DNA of 64,000 nucleotides, taken from positions 1,674,145 through 1,738,144 of the forward strand of contig NC_049994.1 of the NCBI RefSeq assembly GCF_000003815.2, in the 5' to 3' direction. Shown piece after piece: positions 11,101-26,100 of the stretch. This DNA comes from Branchiostoma floridae. Its lineage: Eukaryota; Chordata; Leptocardii; Amphioxiformes; Branchiostomatidae. The notes below the pieces were generated by a model. That model saw only the letters and a program-made list of their open reading frames with translations. It was not told where the DNA came from and did no database searches. Made by a program: the position numbers and the translations under genes. How positions within the stretch are numbered: the stretch's first letter is position 1; every line of letters begins with the position of its first letter.

Positions 11101-14100
11101 ACAGTTTCCTCAGAGTACAATAGATAAGTTTTCTGTACAAGGTTTCTTGCAGTTTTGAAGGGAATATGACCTCAGCTTGTTGATACCCTACAGAATAGAC
11201 TAATAAGTTCATGATTATATACTATTTTAGAGTGATTAGATATGGGTGTTTTCAAAGAAGAAGATCTTCATTGTGCTCTTGGCTCCTGTCTGCCATGTGC
11301 GCCTAAATGATTACCCCACCCAGGGGGACCTAGTGGTGGCTAGCATGTTGTTGTTAACAAACAGGAGGGTCTAATTCAGGAGGTCACCAGGTTACAGCGC
11401 GCCTAGAGCGAAATGTTCGTAGACTAATCCTTTACGTTGCAAACGTGAAATAATGACACAAAATTGTCAAAGAGTGTCAACAAGTGGTAGTAAATCTGAG
11501 ATTTCTTAGTTCTAGAATATTTCAAATTTGAGCGCAAATTATTTTAATACGTAGTATAGCTTTAACTTTGTCCGATGTCATAAAAAAACATTCATTTCTT
11601 TTCTTCTTTGGTGATAGTCAACATGACGAAAAATTACCAAAATGAGCAAATATGTTGTGTTGTAGCCTAATGGAAGTAAAGTAACTAAGTAAGTAGCCTA
11701 ATGCTTGAACTTGAAGAAGTGACACTAGCGTGGTAGCCATGACTGTAGCTGTAGAAGTGAAACTAGTTGGATAGTTGTAATGTTTTTGCTGTCTATTTCT
11801 AAAATGTAGCCATCTTGTTTTTTGTATCCAGCTTATTTCTTTCGCCCTATGTATTTTTGCAGTCTACAGAGGATGTCATCCATAACATTTACTTGCTGTG
11901 GCCTAATAAATTAGACTGACTAACAGAGAGATACTGTAAAACGCTTAAGTTTACGTCATGAAATTCAATAGTGTAAGGTAGTTCTGAGTTAGCAGTTTAT
12001 TCATAAACTGGATACGGTTGATACTGTTAATACTGTAGTAGCAACAACCTAAGTCAGATCAGTGTAATATAATGAGTTTGAACTGAGAAGTCTGCCGCAA
12101 AACCGCGAACTAATTTAAACATCTCAAATATTGTGAGGTTTACAGTACATGTTTACTACTGCTTGGGTGTGTCGACATGAACGGCTGAGTTTGATGCATG
12201 AATAATTAATGACAGGTGTATATTACACCTTCTGGTGGTGGGTTGGAATGGTTGTCTCTATAGTAATAGGGGACTTTGGCCTGGAGACTATGGAATGACG
12301 TCACATTCATACTGCAATGTTATAGTAACGTTATATTAATTCAAGTCAAGTCATCAATATGGCGTGTACATGACGGCTTTTGTTACTATTTTTCATTCAA
12401 GATCAAACATACAAAATGGACAAAAGGGACGGCAACTCAAGTTACATTGAACTTGTATTCTCTCCGCCACTTTTACTGCATGGAAAATGATATATTCAGC
12501 AAAACAAAAACAAACGTATGGGTTTGATCACTAAACTCCCGTCCAAAGTACGGATAGGAGAAGCACGCATAACTAAAAGCGTCAGGTTGACATGACGTAG
12601 TTTTGTGTGTTGGGCATAATAATTTCACAGTTGACATAACAAGAATACAGAGGATTCCACGTGACTTTTAAAATGTTTGGCGTTGTCGGATAGGGTATTT
12701 GAGTTAACAGGATGTCCAAGAATCCCAGAAAGTTTGTCGAAGAGAGTTGAGCGCTGATAAGTATATGTAAGGTAGCTTTCACTTCGGCACACATAATATA
12801 CATTAGCATAATTCCACCAGGTGTCATTATACCGCCACCTCAAAAAACGTTCGTGTAGAGGTCTTCCCAAGATTGTCTTGAACGCCTAATGTTAAGTATC
12901 CTAAATGTAATACAATTCAGATACATTTTAGGTGTTGAAGATTATCTTGAGAAGGCCTCTATAACAACGTTTTTTGAGGTGGCGGTATAATGGCACCTGG
13001 TGGAATTATGCGAATGTATGTAACAACAATCTGTCAATCAAATGAGATTTTAGTCACCCTCCTATAAAGGACATTTCTAACGGACTAGCTTTAGTTTTTC
13101 TAAACTTTATTCACATTGTAAGCATTTGTGTGGTTTTACATTTTCTTTACAAAATCAACCAATGTGAAAATGTGGTGCAATTGTCAGCCTCTGTGTAACA
13201 TCTACTTTCGTGATACTATATAGTATACCAGATTCTTAACAAAGGCGTAATGTTAGGCCTGCTGTTTTTATAATTATGTTGTTTCTTATCAAACGTGTTT
13301 GTCTCTGAAATATTAACAGTGATTGGATTATTTCTTGTACGTAAACGTGGATGCTATGATATGGAATGCTAGTATTTTTCAATTAGGTTTTCTTTTTTTT
13401 TTCAAACAATAAGTACTTAGATATACTGGATGTGATGTTTTGATGTTGAGTTGACCGGTATCTAGTCCAATCTGATGATAGTGTCCAGCGACAGATATAA
13501 TAAAACTCTGCTTCAGTATTTTACAGTAGCACGTGCATGAACAGAACACATGAAATATTTGGGTCATTTAGACTTTTAAAGCCTCAACTGTAAACTTCTT
13601 CAATGTGTTTTCTTGATGAAGCCTGATGAAATCTCGCTTTTAGCAGCCTGACCAACATATGGGTGGGGAGGGGCCAGTTACAGCCCCGGACAGCGGAGTT
13701 AGCGTTACACAGACTTGAATCTTTATATTTGCTTTCAGACAGACAAGGACAATGACAAGGTGGCACTGCACTCATGTTTTGTAACTTAGTTCAACAGTGC
13801 CACATACAACGGACAGACTTAGTTTCATTGATCATTAAGATGTTTAAGCAAACAAAAGAATACTTGCCCCCCCAATAACACAGCGTATCGTATGGTCTTA
13901 CATTTGACGCTGTCCCTGAAAATAGAACACAAACATCTGTAGTATTTCAATTTTGCCCTTTTCTGTGGTTCTTTAAAAAAGACACAACTTAATAGGAAAA
14001 TCTAATTTCTGTAATTAACGCTCACATGGTTACTAGTATCGTCGTGTGAACGAAAGAAAATGCAAGGTCAAGTGCGTTCAAGGTAGCAGAACACCCTCTG

Positions 14101-17100
14101 GATATTTAGCACTTCTTTATAAATGTGTCTTCAATGTTGAAAGATCTGGTCTGTCTTAAATTTGTGTTTTATTAGTTTTCATGCGTCTTCACCATCACAA
14201 GTAACCGCAGGTAACATACAGTACTCTGTGACCTAATTATGAGTTATGCCGGTTGTCAGCTTTTCTGTGGTGAATGATTCGGTATTTATATCGCATACAG
14301 AATACATCACATCGACTTATACCAAAAACTTACTTAAAAGCTAACATACCTATCACAGGCACAGTCCTGTACGGATCAACATGAAAACCAGCGTGTCAAT
14401 CGAACGACACCAAATGACAAAACCACACAGCTTCACAATGGATACCTGAGACGCACGACATTGTAATAAGATAGTGGCAATAAAAACATTATTGCAATGG
14501 CGACGATTTTCTTTTACATGAGGTGAACCTAAGACAAACGAAACCTGAAAAATAATGGACTGGAATTCTCTGAGGATTGTAACCACAGAGATAGCAATCT
14601 TCTTTGGTTACAAACCGTGATCAGCTAGTCTAGACTAACTAGCTCTTGAGTGATGTCTACCTCTTTCTCTTGTTACCAACTTTCTGCAGTGGTCTTTCTG
14701 TAATGTGACTGACCCTCCTTTTTGACTGGTACAACACTATGTTTGTCTTTCTGAGCTGGAAGAAAATGTGTGTTTTTCTATAAAACTCTAGGAAATGTGA
14801 TGAATTGTGCAATGTCTAGCCATATACAACTTATCAAGTGATCCATCTGAACAACACCTGTGGCTGGCTTTCAGGTTATCTAGGACAAATGCCTGGGGGA
14901 GCTTGCATGACCCAAATTCCTGCCATTAAAATTCCTCCGGACTAACATATCACAGTGCAAACATGCCTGTGGACTGGCATTCCTGTGGAAAAATGCCTGT
15001 GCAATTCCTATATTTTTTGCAGACTGATCACAATAATATACCATTTGGCTCGCCCCTGAGGCGTCGCCAAAATTTGGGAAGTCCAACACACCATAATATT
15101 GTACAATGCACCGTTATAGTACGTATGTAGCGTTTAGGCAAGGGTGAAGACAGAAGAAGAAAAATATCGCTTGGGTTTTAAGTTGGTGGTGGAACTTGCA
15201 CTGCCTGTAAACAAAAGTATACGTTGTACAAAGTGTTCCTCTAACAAAAATGCTCTTTTGGCAATGCTCGCAAACAAAAGTATAATTATGTAACAGAAAC
15301 TGTTCTTCTGACACACCTGAAATGCGTTTGAAATGCATTTAGCACCAGGTGTGTAAGGCATGCGGTCGGTAGACGTCGTGTGCGTCCGGAATACGCCCAA
15401 CATACGCAGCTATTTGCAGCACGGAAAATTCTGTTCCCCATTTCATATGCAATCATACGCACCTCATGTGAAATGGAAACGCTGACGTCCTAATTCAAAC
15501 GCCAGATGGGCCCGTCGAACAATTTGATTTATTCCAAAAAAATTCCAAATGCTGGGCGCACGGCCACGTATTGACAAATTTCATGCGGAAATCATGCGCA
15601 CCTGAAAATATGCGCAGCTGTGACCCCACCTTCAGAGGAACAATTTGTACTACGTATACATTTGTTTACGAGCAGTGCAAGTAGAACATTGATGAGCAAA
15701 TAGTGAAGAGTTTTTTAAATTTATTTGCGAAGCAGTGAAGCAGTCCCACTGCACTTTTACAGTTAACACTGACAAGATTGTGTTTGTTTTCACTTTGCCC
15801 TTAAATGATTCCCTACATCATCTTGGTATGTAAATGAAATACCCAAACGTAATGCTTTGCATGTAGAATTTCAACTACTATAAAAATAACATACACATCG
15901 ACACCACAAAACCTATTTAAGATATTTATCAAACACATAAAATAAACAATTATGAAACGTTATGCCCTCTTTCAAAGTTGTAAAATGTACCTATTTCGCA
16001 CATTTATATCATGTGCTTCTACACAAAAAATAGTATTATCAACAAACAAATTTAAGTCAAAATATCTGTTACACAAAAAAGACTAGATTACCCCATCCTG
16101 CCATGGAACAGTAATCTCCAAGCAGATCCTACATTGGCATAAGATAGTACCAAACTGACCAAGGAGTGTAGTCAGCCAAGAGGTGTCGATTTGCTATAAG
16201 CCGGCTTCACTTCTCTGCCAGCTTTTGGTACTATCTTATGCTACCGTAGGATCTGCTTGGAGATTAATGGAACAGAGCCTGCTTCAGTGTTTACCTAGTG
16301 CATGAGCAGGTTCCCCTGCATCTTCCCTTCCCTGGAGGTTATGTTGATGGTGTCCTGCAAGTTGTGACCATCTCTCCATGCCCCCGGTACAAATTCATGT
16401 TGCACATCCTCTATCTATCTAATTTGGGAGCTCCGCCATCAATTTATGATATATAACTTCTCTCTTCTCCCTATCCATGGTATTTCTCTCTCTTTGACGA
16501 AGGAGATGGAGTTGTAGATTCATGATGTCATGCTGGTGTTGGATGACAGCAATCATGAGGTGTCGTCGGTTCTGGCCCGGATCTGTCATCTTGAGATCTG
16601 TTCTATCTGGACTCAGATGCACATTCGATTTATACCAAATCTAGAGTGTGCTTCGATCATGCTATCTCTACGCGTAGTATGCGCAACCCGATCGCAGAAC
16701 GAACGGTACTAACTCGTGACCTATGTGGGCATTCGTATATAGTTCATGGTACGCTGCATCCGCGCTGTAAGTACGCTATGTACTTGCAATGCAGCGATAT
16801 CCGCGTGTTACTGCGTATAAAGCGCAAACAAATAACGTCTTCATACCGCACTCGACCGACGTGGGACCGCTGTATTGCGTTTTCATAACGTTTTGGCCAC
16901 CAAATTGCGTACGAACGATAGTTTTGTGCATGTCCAAAATTATCGGGTGTACTGGGCGTATATGGCAATATATTTGTTTCAAAACTACGGGAGCTATATA
17001 CGTGACGTTTTACCTAAATTCACGTCACATGGAACGTAAAATACGTGAAGTCCGACCTATTAAAAAACGTCACACTTACCTGCTGCATACGTGACGTCAT

Positions 17101-20100
17101 TTTATCAAAAACTTAGTATGGCAATATATTTGTTTAAAAAATACGGGAGCTATATACGTAACGTTTTTTCTAAATTCACGTCACATGAGACGTAAAATAC
17201 GTGACGTCCGACGTATTACAGAAACGTCGCACTTACGTGCTATGGCAATATATTTGTTCCAAAAATACGGGAGCTATATACGTGACGTTTTTCCTAAATT
17301 CACGTCACATGGGACGAAAAATACGTGACGTCCGACGTATTACAGAAACGTCACACTTCTGTGCGGCATACGTGACGTCCTTTTATCAATAACTTAGTTA
17401 ACGATTTAGTAGGACGTGACTAATGTCTTTGTAGAACGTACGTGGCATGTTTTAACAGATCCGTGTTAATTCACGTCACGTGTGAAACAAAGACTTTTAG
17501 CGCGTACGCAGTAAATCGTACGTGCTTGTGACCGGAGCTTCAAGCTTCATTCATCTGTTTCAGGAACATGTGGATTATCAGCGTTTCGCCACTTCCCCCG
17601 GACTGATTGTGGAGGTTCAGACATATCCAGTCCTCCTGGTGTCACCCTCCAGGGCTGTGCGGAAGCGTGTTGTGCTGACTCGACATGCCTGTCGTTTCAG
17701 TACAGCATAATCAACCGATGCTTTTTGAAAAGCAGGCTCTGCTCAGATGAGGAGAAATCGTTTGCATCGAATGGCAACATGTACGATCGGATTCACATAC
17801 CAGGTTGGAGCATTTTGTCCATCTATCAAGTACATCATTTATCAAACTGGAGAACTCAACAGCAAAAGCTGGTATTGGTCTTTGAGATAAAATTTCTTTA
17901 TAAAAGCACCTGTTATGCTTATGAGATCTTGTACCACAGAACTGCAGACTTCGTACCCACCGAAAGAAGATCTTTTATGCCTTATTTGCGGCATCATCGA
18001 CGTATGACCGCTTACTTAAGGTACAGATTATGGCATCATTTCCGTGTCACAGATCCGTGTTTAACTCATATCATGGCAATACATTGTTTAAAAAATACGG
18101 GAGCTATATACGTGACGTTTTTCCTAAATTCACATCACATGGGACGAAAAATACGTGACGTCCGACGTATTACAGAGACGTCACACTTACGTGCGGCATA
18201 TGTGATGTCCTTTTATCAATAACTTAGCCAATTCCAGAAATGTGACGTATGTCACACGTGACGTGATTAAAAAGTAGGACGTGGACAAGTAACGTCCTGC
18301 TCAATCTGTAGTCATTGATTGTTATATTTCAGCCATACATAGTATGGTGAATTATATTGTATTCGTAATGTTTCTTCTTTCTTCTTCTTTCTCCTGTCAA
18401 ATCTTCAAAGTGATTCATCTCCACCGTTCCTGGACCGAATGGCCTGAAATTTGGCACAGGGGTAGAATGGGCCAATACCTTGATGATTTTTCTCAGTTTT
18501 TTCATATCTGCCTCTAAAATGATTTTATTGAGGTTTAAAGGTCATGTTTTGACCAAAATAAAATATATTGTCCCCCTGCCTGTACCCTGGTCTTACAATT
18601 GAATGGCCTGAAATTTGGTGTAGATAGGCATTAGATAGTTGGTAAAATGATCCAAGTAAAAGTTTTGACATAAACTACTTTAAAATAATTAATTTTGGCA
18701 CTTTTCTGAGGGGTAATTTGTTTTCTTTTGGCCTCCTGGCGTGACCTTCCGTGACCCCGCACGGAGCCCACACCTGTGCGCGAAGAGGGCGAAGGCTAAT
18801 TAATATTCATAAGCGGGGCCCCACGATTCCGTATATACTGCAGTGTTCCCGCCAGAATTTTTTTTCGGGGGCCGCCGAAGAACGCCGAAGGCCCCGGCCC
18901 GGCAGGGTCCAGGGGCAGAGCCCCGTTGGGGGTCCCAGGGGGGCGAAGCCCGCCTGAAACTCTTGCACTTTAGGCTATTCAGAAGGCTTATTGTATCAGT
19001 TTTTAGGGGCATTTCTGTAATAATCACAGCAGTCACTTAACTTCTCTTCAGGAGTTTAGCGTAACAGTATTTCAGGTCAAACCGTCAAAGGCAACTAAAA
19101 ACAAACTTTAACGTTAATGACTTCAACAGTACTTATAACTTTTGTCTGGTTTGCCATCCGAAGTTGAATCGCTATCGATGGTATTTTCGCTTCACTGTTA
19201 GCTCCGTACGTTTTTAGAAGGTTCCGTTTATCACGGAATTGCTGTTGTTTCAGAAATCTCACGGACTTATGCTTACAAACATTCCTAACTTGTGTTTCTT
19301 CTTCTTTCTTTCTTTCTCCTGTCAAATTTTCAAAGCGAATCATCTCCGTCGTTCCTGGACCGAATGACCTGAAATTTGGCACAATGCATATGGTAGAGTG
19401 GACCAATACCTAAAAGTTTGGTACAGGCGTGCATGGAGTATTTATTTAAAGAACCCAATTTTCATTTTTGGCGTATATCACTTTAAAATGACCCATTTCG
19501 GGGTTTTACGGGACGTGTTTTGGCCATTCTCGACGTTTACTGCGTTCCATATATGGCAAACAAAGCAATAACTCCCGCCCTGGGCGACAGGTGACAGGTG
19601 TCAGTCTGCTAATTAATTGAATTGTGCCGCCAGCCAATCAGCGAAGAGAAAGGAACACTTCGTCGGCAATGACGCAACATTTGATTGTCATGTTTATATG
19701 TAGAAGGAACCATTCATATTTGAGAGGATTTTGTAATTTATGTTACTCCATAAAAGGTTACTGCAAAGAAAATAGGAATATAATATGTGAGCATTATTTT
19801 GAAAACAGCAATTATAAATATACACAAAATATATATACGGAAAGAAACTTTTAGGTTTGAGACTTTTATGCAGACCTTCTTGAAGATTCCACCCCGGACT
19901 CGTCCATTTTTAATTTTACATTACGTCACAGACTCCCGCAGCAACTGCAACTGTGCGCCCAAGTCTGCAGTTTTCTGCGCATTTTACGTCAGCTTCTACC
20001 CAGTTTCGGTTGTCATCGGTAGCAGAACATCTTTAGGTAAGAAATGGCTATCCTTACATTATTCACTCCGTTGTTAATGTACATTGAAAGGTGTTTTCGT

Positions 20101-23100
20101 TTGTGAAATTCGTCAAAACAACGTTATATCGCTGGTACCGCAGGCAAGTGCTGACAAGCCACTGCCGTCGTTGTGTATCTCCGTTTGTTGTCAAAAACAT
20201 GCATGAACTGATAACGTTAGTAGTCGAAATCAGTTTTCCTTGGGAAAGGGCTAAAGATACTTCCACACGAGATGTCATGGTGTTTTCTGCATCATTTCTG
20301 TTTTTTGACGGTAACTAGTTATCTTTATTTTGATCGTGACGACGTCCACATACTAGTATTTTTCTGTGGGGAGGGGGGGGAGGTCAAATATATTATGCTG
20401 CTTATTGTGTAACAGTGGGGTTTAAGCGCTGCCAAACTCACCACGCCAGTTGCTCTAGAGCTTTTGGTGTTGTGGTTTGCACGTTGGATTTGTAATCCGC
20501 CGACCCGGGGTCGATCCCCGGTATCGGCATGTTTGTTTCTTTCTGTTTTTTAATTTATAATTTTGTTAATATCAATATTAATTCATCCTTTGGACTGTGA
20601 TTTGTGTAGATGTTATACCAAATGTCACTCGTTTGACTTCTATATGATGGCTTTAATTTCATTCATGTCAATCCTTTTTGATCCTGTCAGTTGTACTTTT
20701 TCATTTGCAAGTACAGCTTGTGTATATGTATTTATTGTACCTCTGTTGCCATATTCCTTTATCATTCAAAAGCATTGTGCATTAACATTTTGAGGTGTCC
20801 ACAAATGTGTAAAACAATGATTGACATGTCTCTATGTTTGTTTTTTCAGCAGTAAGAAGATTGTGCTCATGACACACAACAGGTAGGGCCTGTTGTCTTT
20901 TGTCGCTAGACTTGCATGTACATGTAGGTGTAGACTGTAGAGACAGGTGCAGCATTGGGATCGACGAGAAGATTATGTGTAACACAAACACATTGTTATC
21001 TTCTGACAACAATATGTATTCTTTCCAAATCAATGGTATAATTATTCAAATATTTGATTGATGTCTGCCTTGAAATGCCAAATCTCACTCTCCTGTTTGT
21101 ATCATTCAGATGGGACCTCTAGAGAAGAAAACAATTGGTCCATGAGAAGCTGTACGTAGGAGGAGGCACACAGATCTTGTCCCCAGCAGCAACAGATTGA
21201 TGGCAGATTGTAAGTAATTGTGGAAATGTGTACTGTTTCCAAATCTGTCTATAGTTTGATGTCTATGCTTTGCATTGATATTCTAACTTCCCTGTTTCTG
21301 TCCTCCATACCCCTCTACAGAAGAGAAGCAGAGCTTGGTCCATGACAAACTGTATGTGGAAGAAGCAGACAGACTTGATCCCAACCAGCCAGAAAAGGAC
21401 ACGCAGATATAGATTGCAACCGATTCTGAAAAGATGTATAAAAAATTACATTTTGACCGAATTGTAAATTTTCTGCGATTCTGCAGATTAACTTATAACA
21501 ATGTAAAAACTTTACCTCAAATTACATGTATTTACATTAAGACAATCAGGTTGTGAGAGCAGACAAGTGTAAAATTGCCATTTTGTGAAAGTAAAACTGT
21601 AAAGACTGAAAGTTTTTTTATTCTTTTTGTTCTTGTCTGTGTGTATGTGTATGCGCATGTGTTTGTAAGAGAGAGATAAGATACTAGTAATCATTCTGAA
21701 CTTCATCCCACTTGCTATCCAACATGCCATCACCATTTTTTTAATACAAGAAGACCAGAGACTTCATCGTTGTCAAGACGTGTATACCAAAATTGCAAAG
21801 GCCCTGGAGGTATATACCACAGGCATTTTCATACAAAATTTTGTTCCAATACCATGGCAATACAGAGGGACCAAACATGATAATAAAAATGGTCATAAAT
21901 TCATCCTCTTGAAGTGATATATGCCAAAAATGTTAAAGTTCTACCTTTCATATGTCGAGGGCACCCTTATAGCAAATTCCGTGTAATTCTGTTGTAATAC
22001 GAGACCACAGAAATCTCCATTATGGAATGTTTTTTTTTTTCAATTTATGTGATTGTGGAATAGCATTGTTGCATGGGCAGAGGGGCAGATTGAAAATGGT
22101 GCATTTGCTCATAAGTAGATGTCGGCCTTGGTAGTAGTTCATTTCGAGTAGTTACTGTTAGAATGTTCTATTTTTGCACAGGAGTGATTTGGAACAGTTC
22201 AATTTTGCATGGGAACGGGTATGGCTGAAATATGCTGTATTTGCTCTCAAGCAAATGTCGGCCTTTCTAGTTAACTAAGTTATCGATACAGTGAAGTCAC
22301 ATATGCCGCGCTTTCGTGTGACGTGTTCGTAATAGGTCGTACGTCACGTATTTAACGTCCGATGTGACGTGAATTTAGGTCAAACGTCACGTATATAGCT
22401 CCCGTATTTTTGAAACAAATATACTGCCATGTACGCACCCGATACATACAGGATTCATGGTCCTAAGCATGGAATCCTGGCAAAGGATTCATGCTAGGTA
22501 CCAATGTAAAGGAATCATTTAGTCCTTCAAAGGATTCCTTTGATATGCTGGGAGCATAAATCGTGAATCCAAGGGATTCACGCACAGACTGACGGGAAGG
22601 TTTCACTTCGATCCCACAAAATGACGGCGCCCCTGAATTTACGTGGGTCCAATCAGAGGACCGAAAGTGAAATTATAAGGTCATCAATGAAATTTCCGGA
22701 ACAAGTTTTTGTTGGCAGTAACAACTAAGTTCTCATCACGGTGGTATGGTTGTTTTCGACATTCCCAGGGCCTTCCCCGCGCGGAACCCGTCGCCATTTG
22801 TAAACAAAATCCACTCTCCCGACGTACATTATATCTGCACCATACACACACAAAATTAACCGAGTGCGGATAGTTTGTCGATGAAGTCGACTTTTTGAAT
22901 ATATTTTGTTTTCAAAACATATCCATGGAAGCAACACTCCTCTAGCTTGCAACATATGTGCGCCCTCATAACTGTACAGATTAAATTACCGGCGTAACTC
23001 TGGCCCTGTCCTGTTCTATCAGTAATCAACGCCTCGGAAATATCAACCTTCGCTTTCCGATTCAATAACGCATTCTTTCTAATAACTCCTTACACCCATG

Positions 23101-26100
23101 TTTTTCTATAATGAACTACAGTTCGCGATTCAATACGAGCGGTAACAGAGCACAAGCCGATGTTTGATGTGCCGGATGTGTATCGGCTTGCGTTCGACAT
23201 GCATGGTAACCTTCTGACAGTTCTGGCGTCATTGATAGGAAAATTGAAATAAAAAATAACATCTCTATAAATGAAAATGCAACGTGTAATAAAGCACACA
23301 ATGTAAATCAAAGTCTGGAGAAGAAAGGGGATTATTTGACGGCTGGATTAGACCGGTCGGCCCACCAGTTTGTTTACAAACCGACGTCAGTGTTTGCATA
23401 AATGTGCCGAATGTATCATCAAGGATTTTTTAACCTCCTTGGTATCATATACGGCTTACGTGGTAAACTTCTGGAGGTCGAAAATGGTACATTACAGAAA
23501 AGATCTAAATTTTACTAAATCCTACGGAAGTAAATCAAAGTTGGTGACGGAGGGGTTAAAGAGAGTGTTGTTGTTGTAAGACAGCAGACCGGGATCCTTT
23601 GTCTTACAACCGACGCCATTTTCGCCATTTTCCCATTTACTGACTGTTGTTGTAAGACAGCAGACCGGGATTCTTTGTCTTACAACCGACGCCATTTTCC
23701 CGTTTCTCACATTATTTTACATAGTTGGGGCGCGTTGACCTGTTACCTATTTTACCGACATTCATGTATTTCTAATCCCAAGAGGTACGGCCCAGACCTG
23801 TGTTCTTTAAACATTTTGCAACGTATCTATCTGTACAAATTCTCCAGGCCTGTGAAGCGATCGATTATGTTGCAATTTCTCGTGCGGACACGGAGTTTTC
23901 GTGAATTTCCTGAGATTCTCCAAACGATCATAGGTTAGCCGGAAGATTACATAATGCCCTACGACTGTACAAGCTGGAAGAGGGTGCCAATATTCAAGAA
24001 ACTTGAAAACTACAGCAGCTTCTGAATCTCGTTTCCGAGGATTGAATAAGAAATTTACTGCCGAATTCTTCCATTCAAAAATCGCGGGCAATTTATATAA
24101 TATCTGGCTTGGGTCGCTCGCCGATTACAATAGAAGTATTTCACACTCATTTGCACCTTGTTTTTCTTGTCTGCTTTCATGGAGGACGGCACAGCTCATT
24201 GCAAACAAACTCGTTCAGCCATGTGCACTGTCCGAATAGAGCACAAACTTCATATTTTGGCCTATATCTTTTGATCTTCATGGAATATTTTGACGAAAAC
24301 AACATTGGCCTGGAGAGCGAAACTTTGCCACCATTTCGATGACGTCGTCTGTTCGCTCCAATCAGGCTCATGGGAAATACGGAAGGAAAATGTGAGGAAA
24401 TGTGACCAAAAATTTGGAGAATGGTCTTAGATTTCACAGACATCAGCGAAAGAGGAATGTAACTAAAAAATATCGTTATGAACATTGACTACAACTTCAA
24501 CAAATGTTTAGTAAGTAAATTAGAAAAATATTCCATGAGGAAAATTTGCAAAGTTCAAAGTTCGGTCCCCGATAGTAACCTTTCTTACCGTTCGTCTGAT
24601 TTAATAGGGTATTTTGAAAGCAGCGTATAAGTGTCACTTTTATACTTGTATGAATTTGAAAAGTCAACGTATCCTCTCTGTAAGTGATTTTTGCTGTCTC
24701 TTGACCTGACCACCATACATGCGTTATTTTGAGAAATATTTAGCAATGTGTATCAGTGTGTAGACATAAATACAGGGCCACCGCCGGCACTCCGCCGCGC
24801 CTTCGGCGGGGCAAATTTCCCTGACAACGCGGACAAAAGCATAGCAACCGTACCACCGTGGTGAGGACTTAGTTGTTACTGCCAACAAAAACTTGTTCCG
24901 GAAATTTCCATCGATGACCTTATAATTTCACTTTCGGTCGTCTGGCTGGACCCACGTAAATTCAGGGGCGCCGCCATTTTGTGGGATCGAAGTGAAACCT
25001 TCCCGTCAGTCTGTGCGTGAATCCCTTGGAAGGATTCCTTTACATTGGTGCCTAGCATGAATCCTTTGCCAGGATTCCATGCTTAGGACCATGAATCCTG
25101 TATGTATCGGGTGATATACGTGCGGCATACGTAACGTCTTTTTATTAATAACTTAGTTAACGATTGAGTAGGACGTGACTAATGTCCACGTCCCACTTTG
25201 TAGAACGCACGTGACGTGTTTTAACAGATCCGTGGTTAATTAACGTCACGTGTGACACAAAGTACGTGACGTGTTTTACAGATGTCACACGTCACGTCCG
25301 ACATAACATAACATGTTCTTTTAGCGTGTGACATAAAGAACGTGACGTCTTTTACAGATGTCACACGTCACATTAGTCTGCCTTTCTGTTCGAGTTGTGC
25401 CCATGGTTACGGTTATGGTTAAGTGACCCGAGACCGGGAGAGCTGAGATCTGATCATTTATGAACCCACGTGTATGTAGCCTTCAAACATCACGTGCATG
25501 TGCCTGATACTGAATCTGCCACGTGGAAAACCTTGCCTTGGAGGCAGGCTCTTCTATGGGTGTGCTGTTCTCTGGTTGCTACTGTGAACAGTTGCGACTG
25601 ATATAGTTTCCCTTTTCGTCAACATTGATAGTATCAGGGAAAACTGAAACCATCACAACATGCTAAAGATATATGAATCATTAACGTCATCATTAGAATT
25701 TGATGCCCGTAATAAAGTCTGTTCTGTTATGGGATTTCTGGCTATTTTAAAATAAAATGTATATGTTTTTCGCTCCTGTGTCTTTGTACTGATACCAAAT
25801 AACTCGAGGGTAGGGGTGCCTCAGGCGAAGGCCGATATGACGTCATTTACACATACTGCACACATCCCTTCAGAAATATCAAATTTGGTATTTTAGGCCA
25901 TTTTTGTACCAACATTATATTTGGGATTCCTGCATCATTATACGTGGGGCCTTAATAAAACAATGCCATTGGTTTTATAACAGGTTCATTTTCTCATCTT
26001 ATGAGTTGAAATTGGGCACCAAGGTACAAGCATATATCCTCTTTAGATTGAGATATCTCAATTCGTCGTTCAGATTTTTATAAATGGCTGAGTTGAGTTG

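Noticed and set aside
20451-20529. Functional tRNA-Thr gene
   Set aside because: No 5' acceptor strand pairs with the 3' end, and the anticodon stem is imperfect; kept only as a low-confidence tRNA-like feature.
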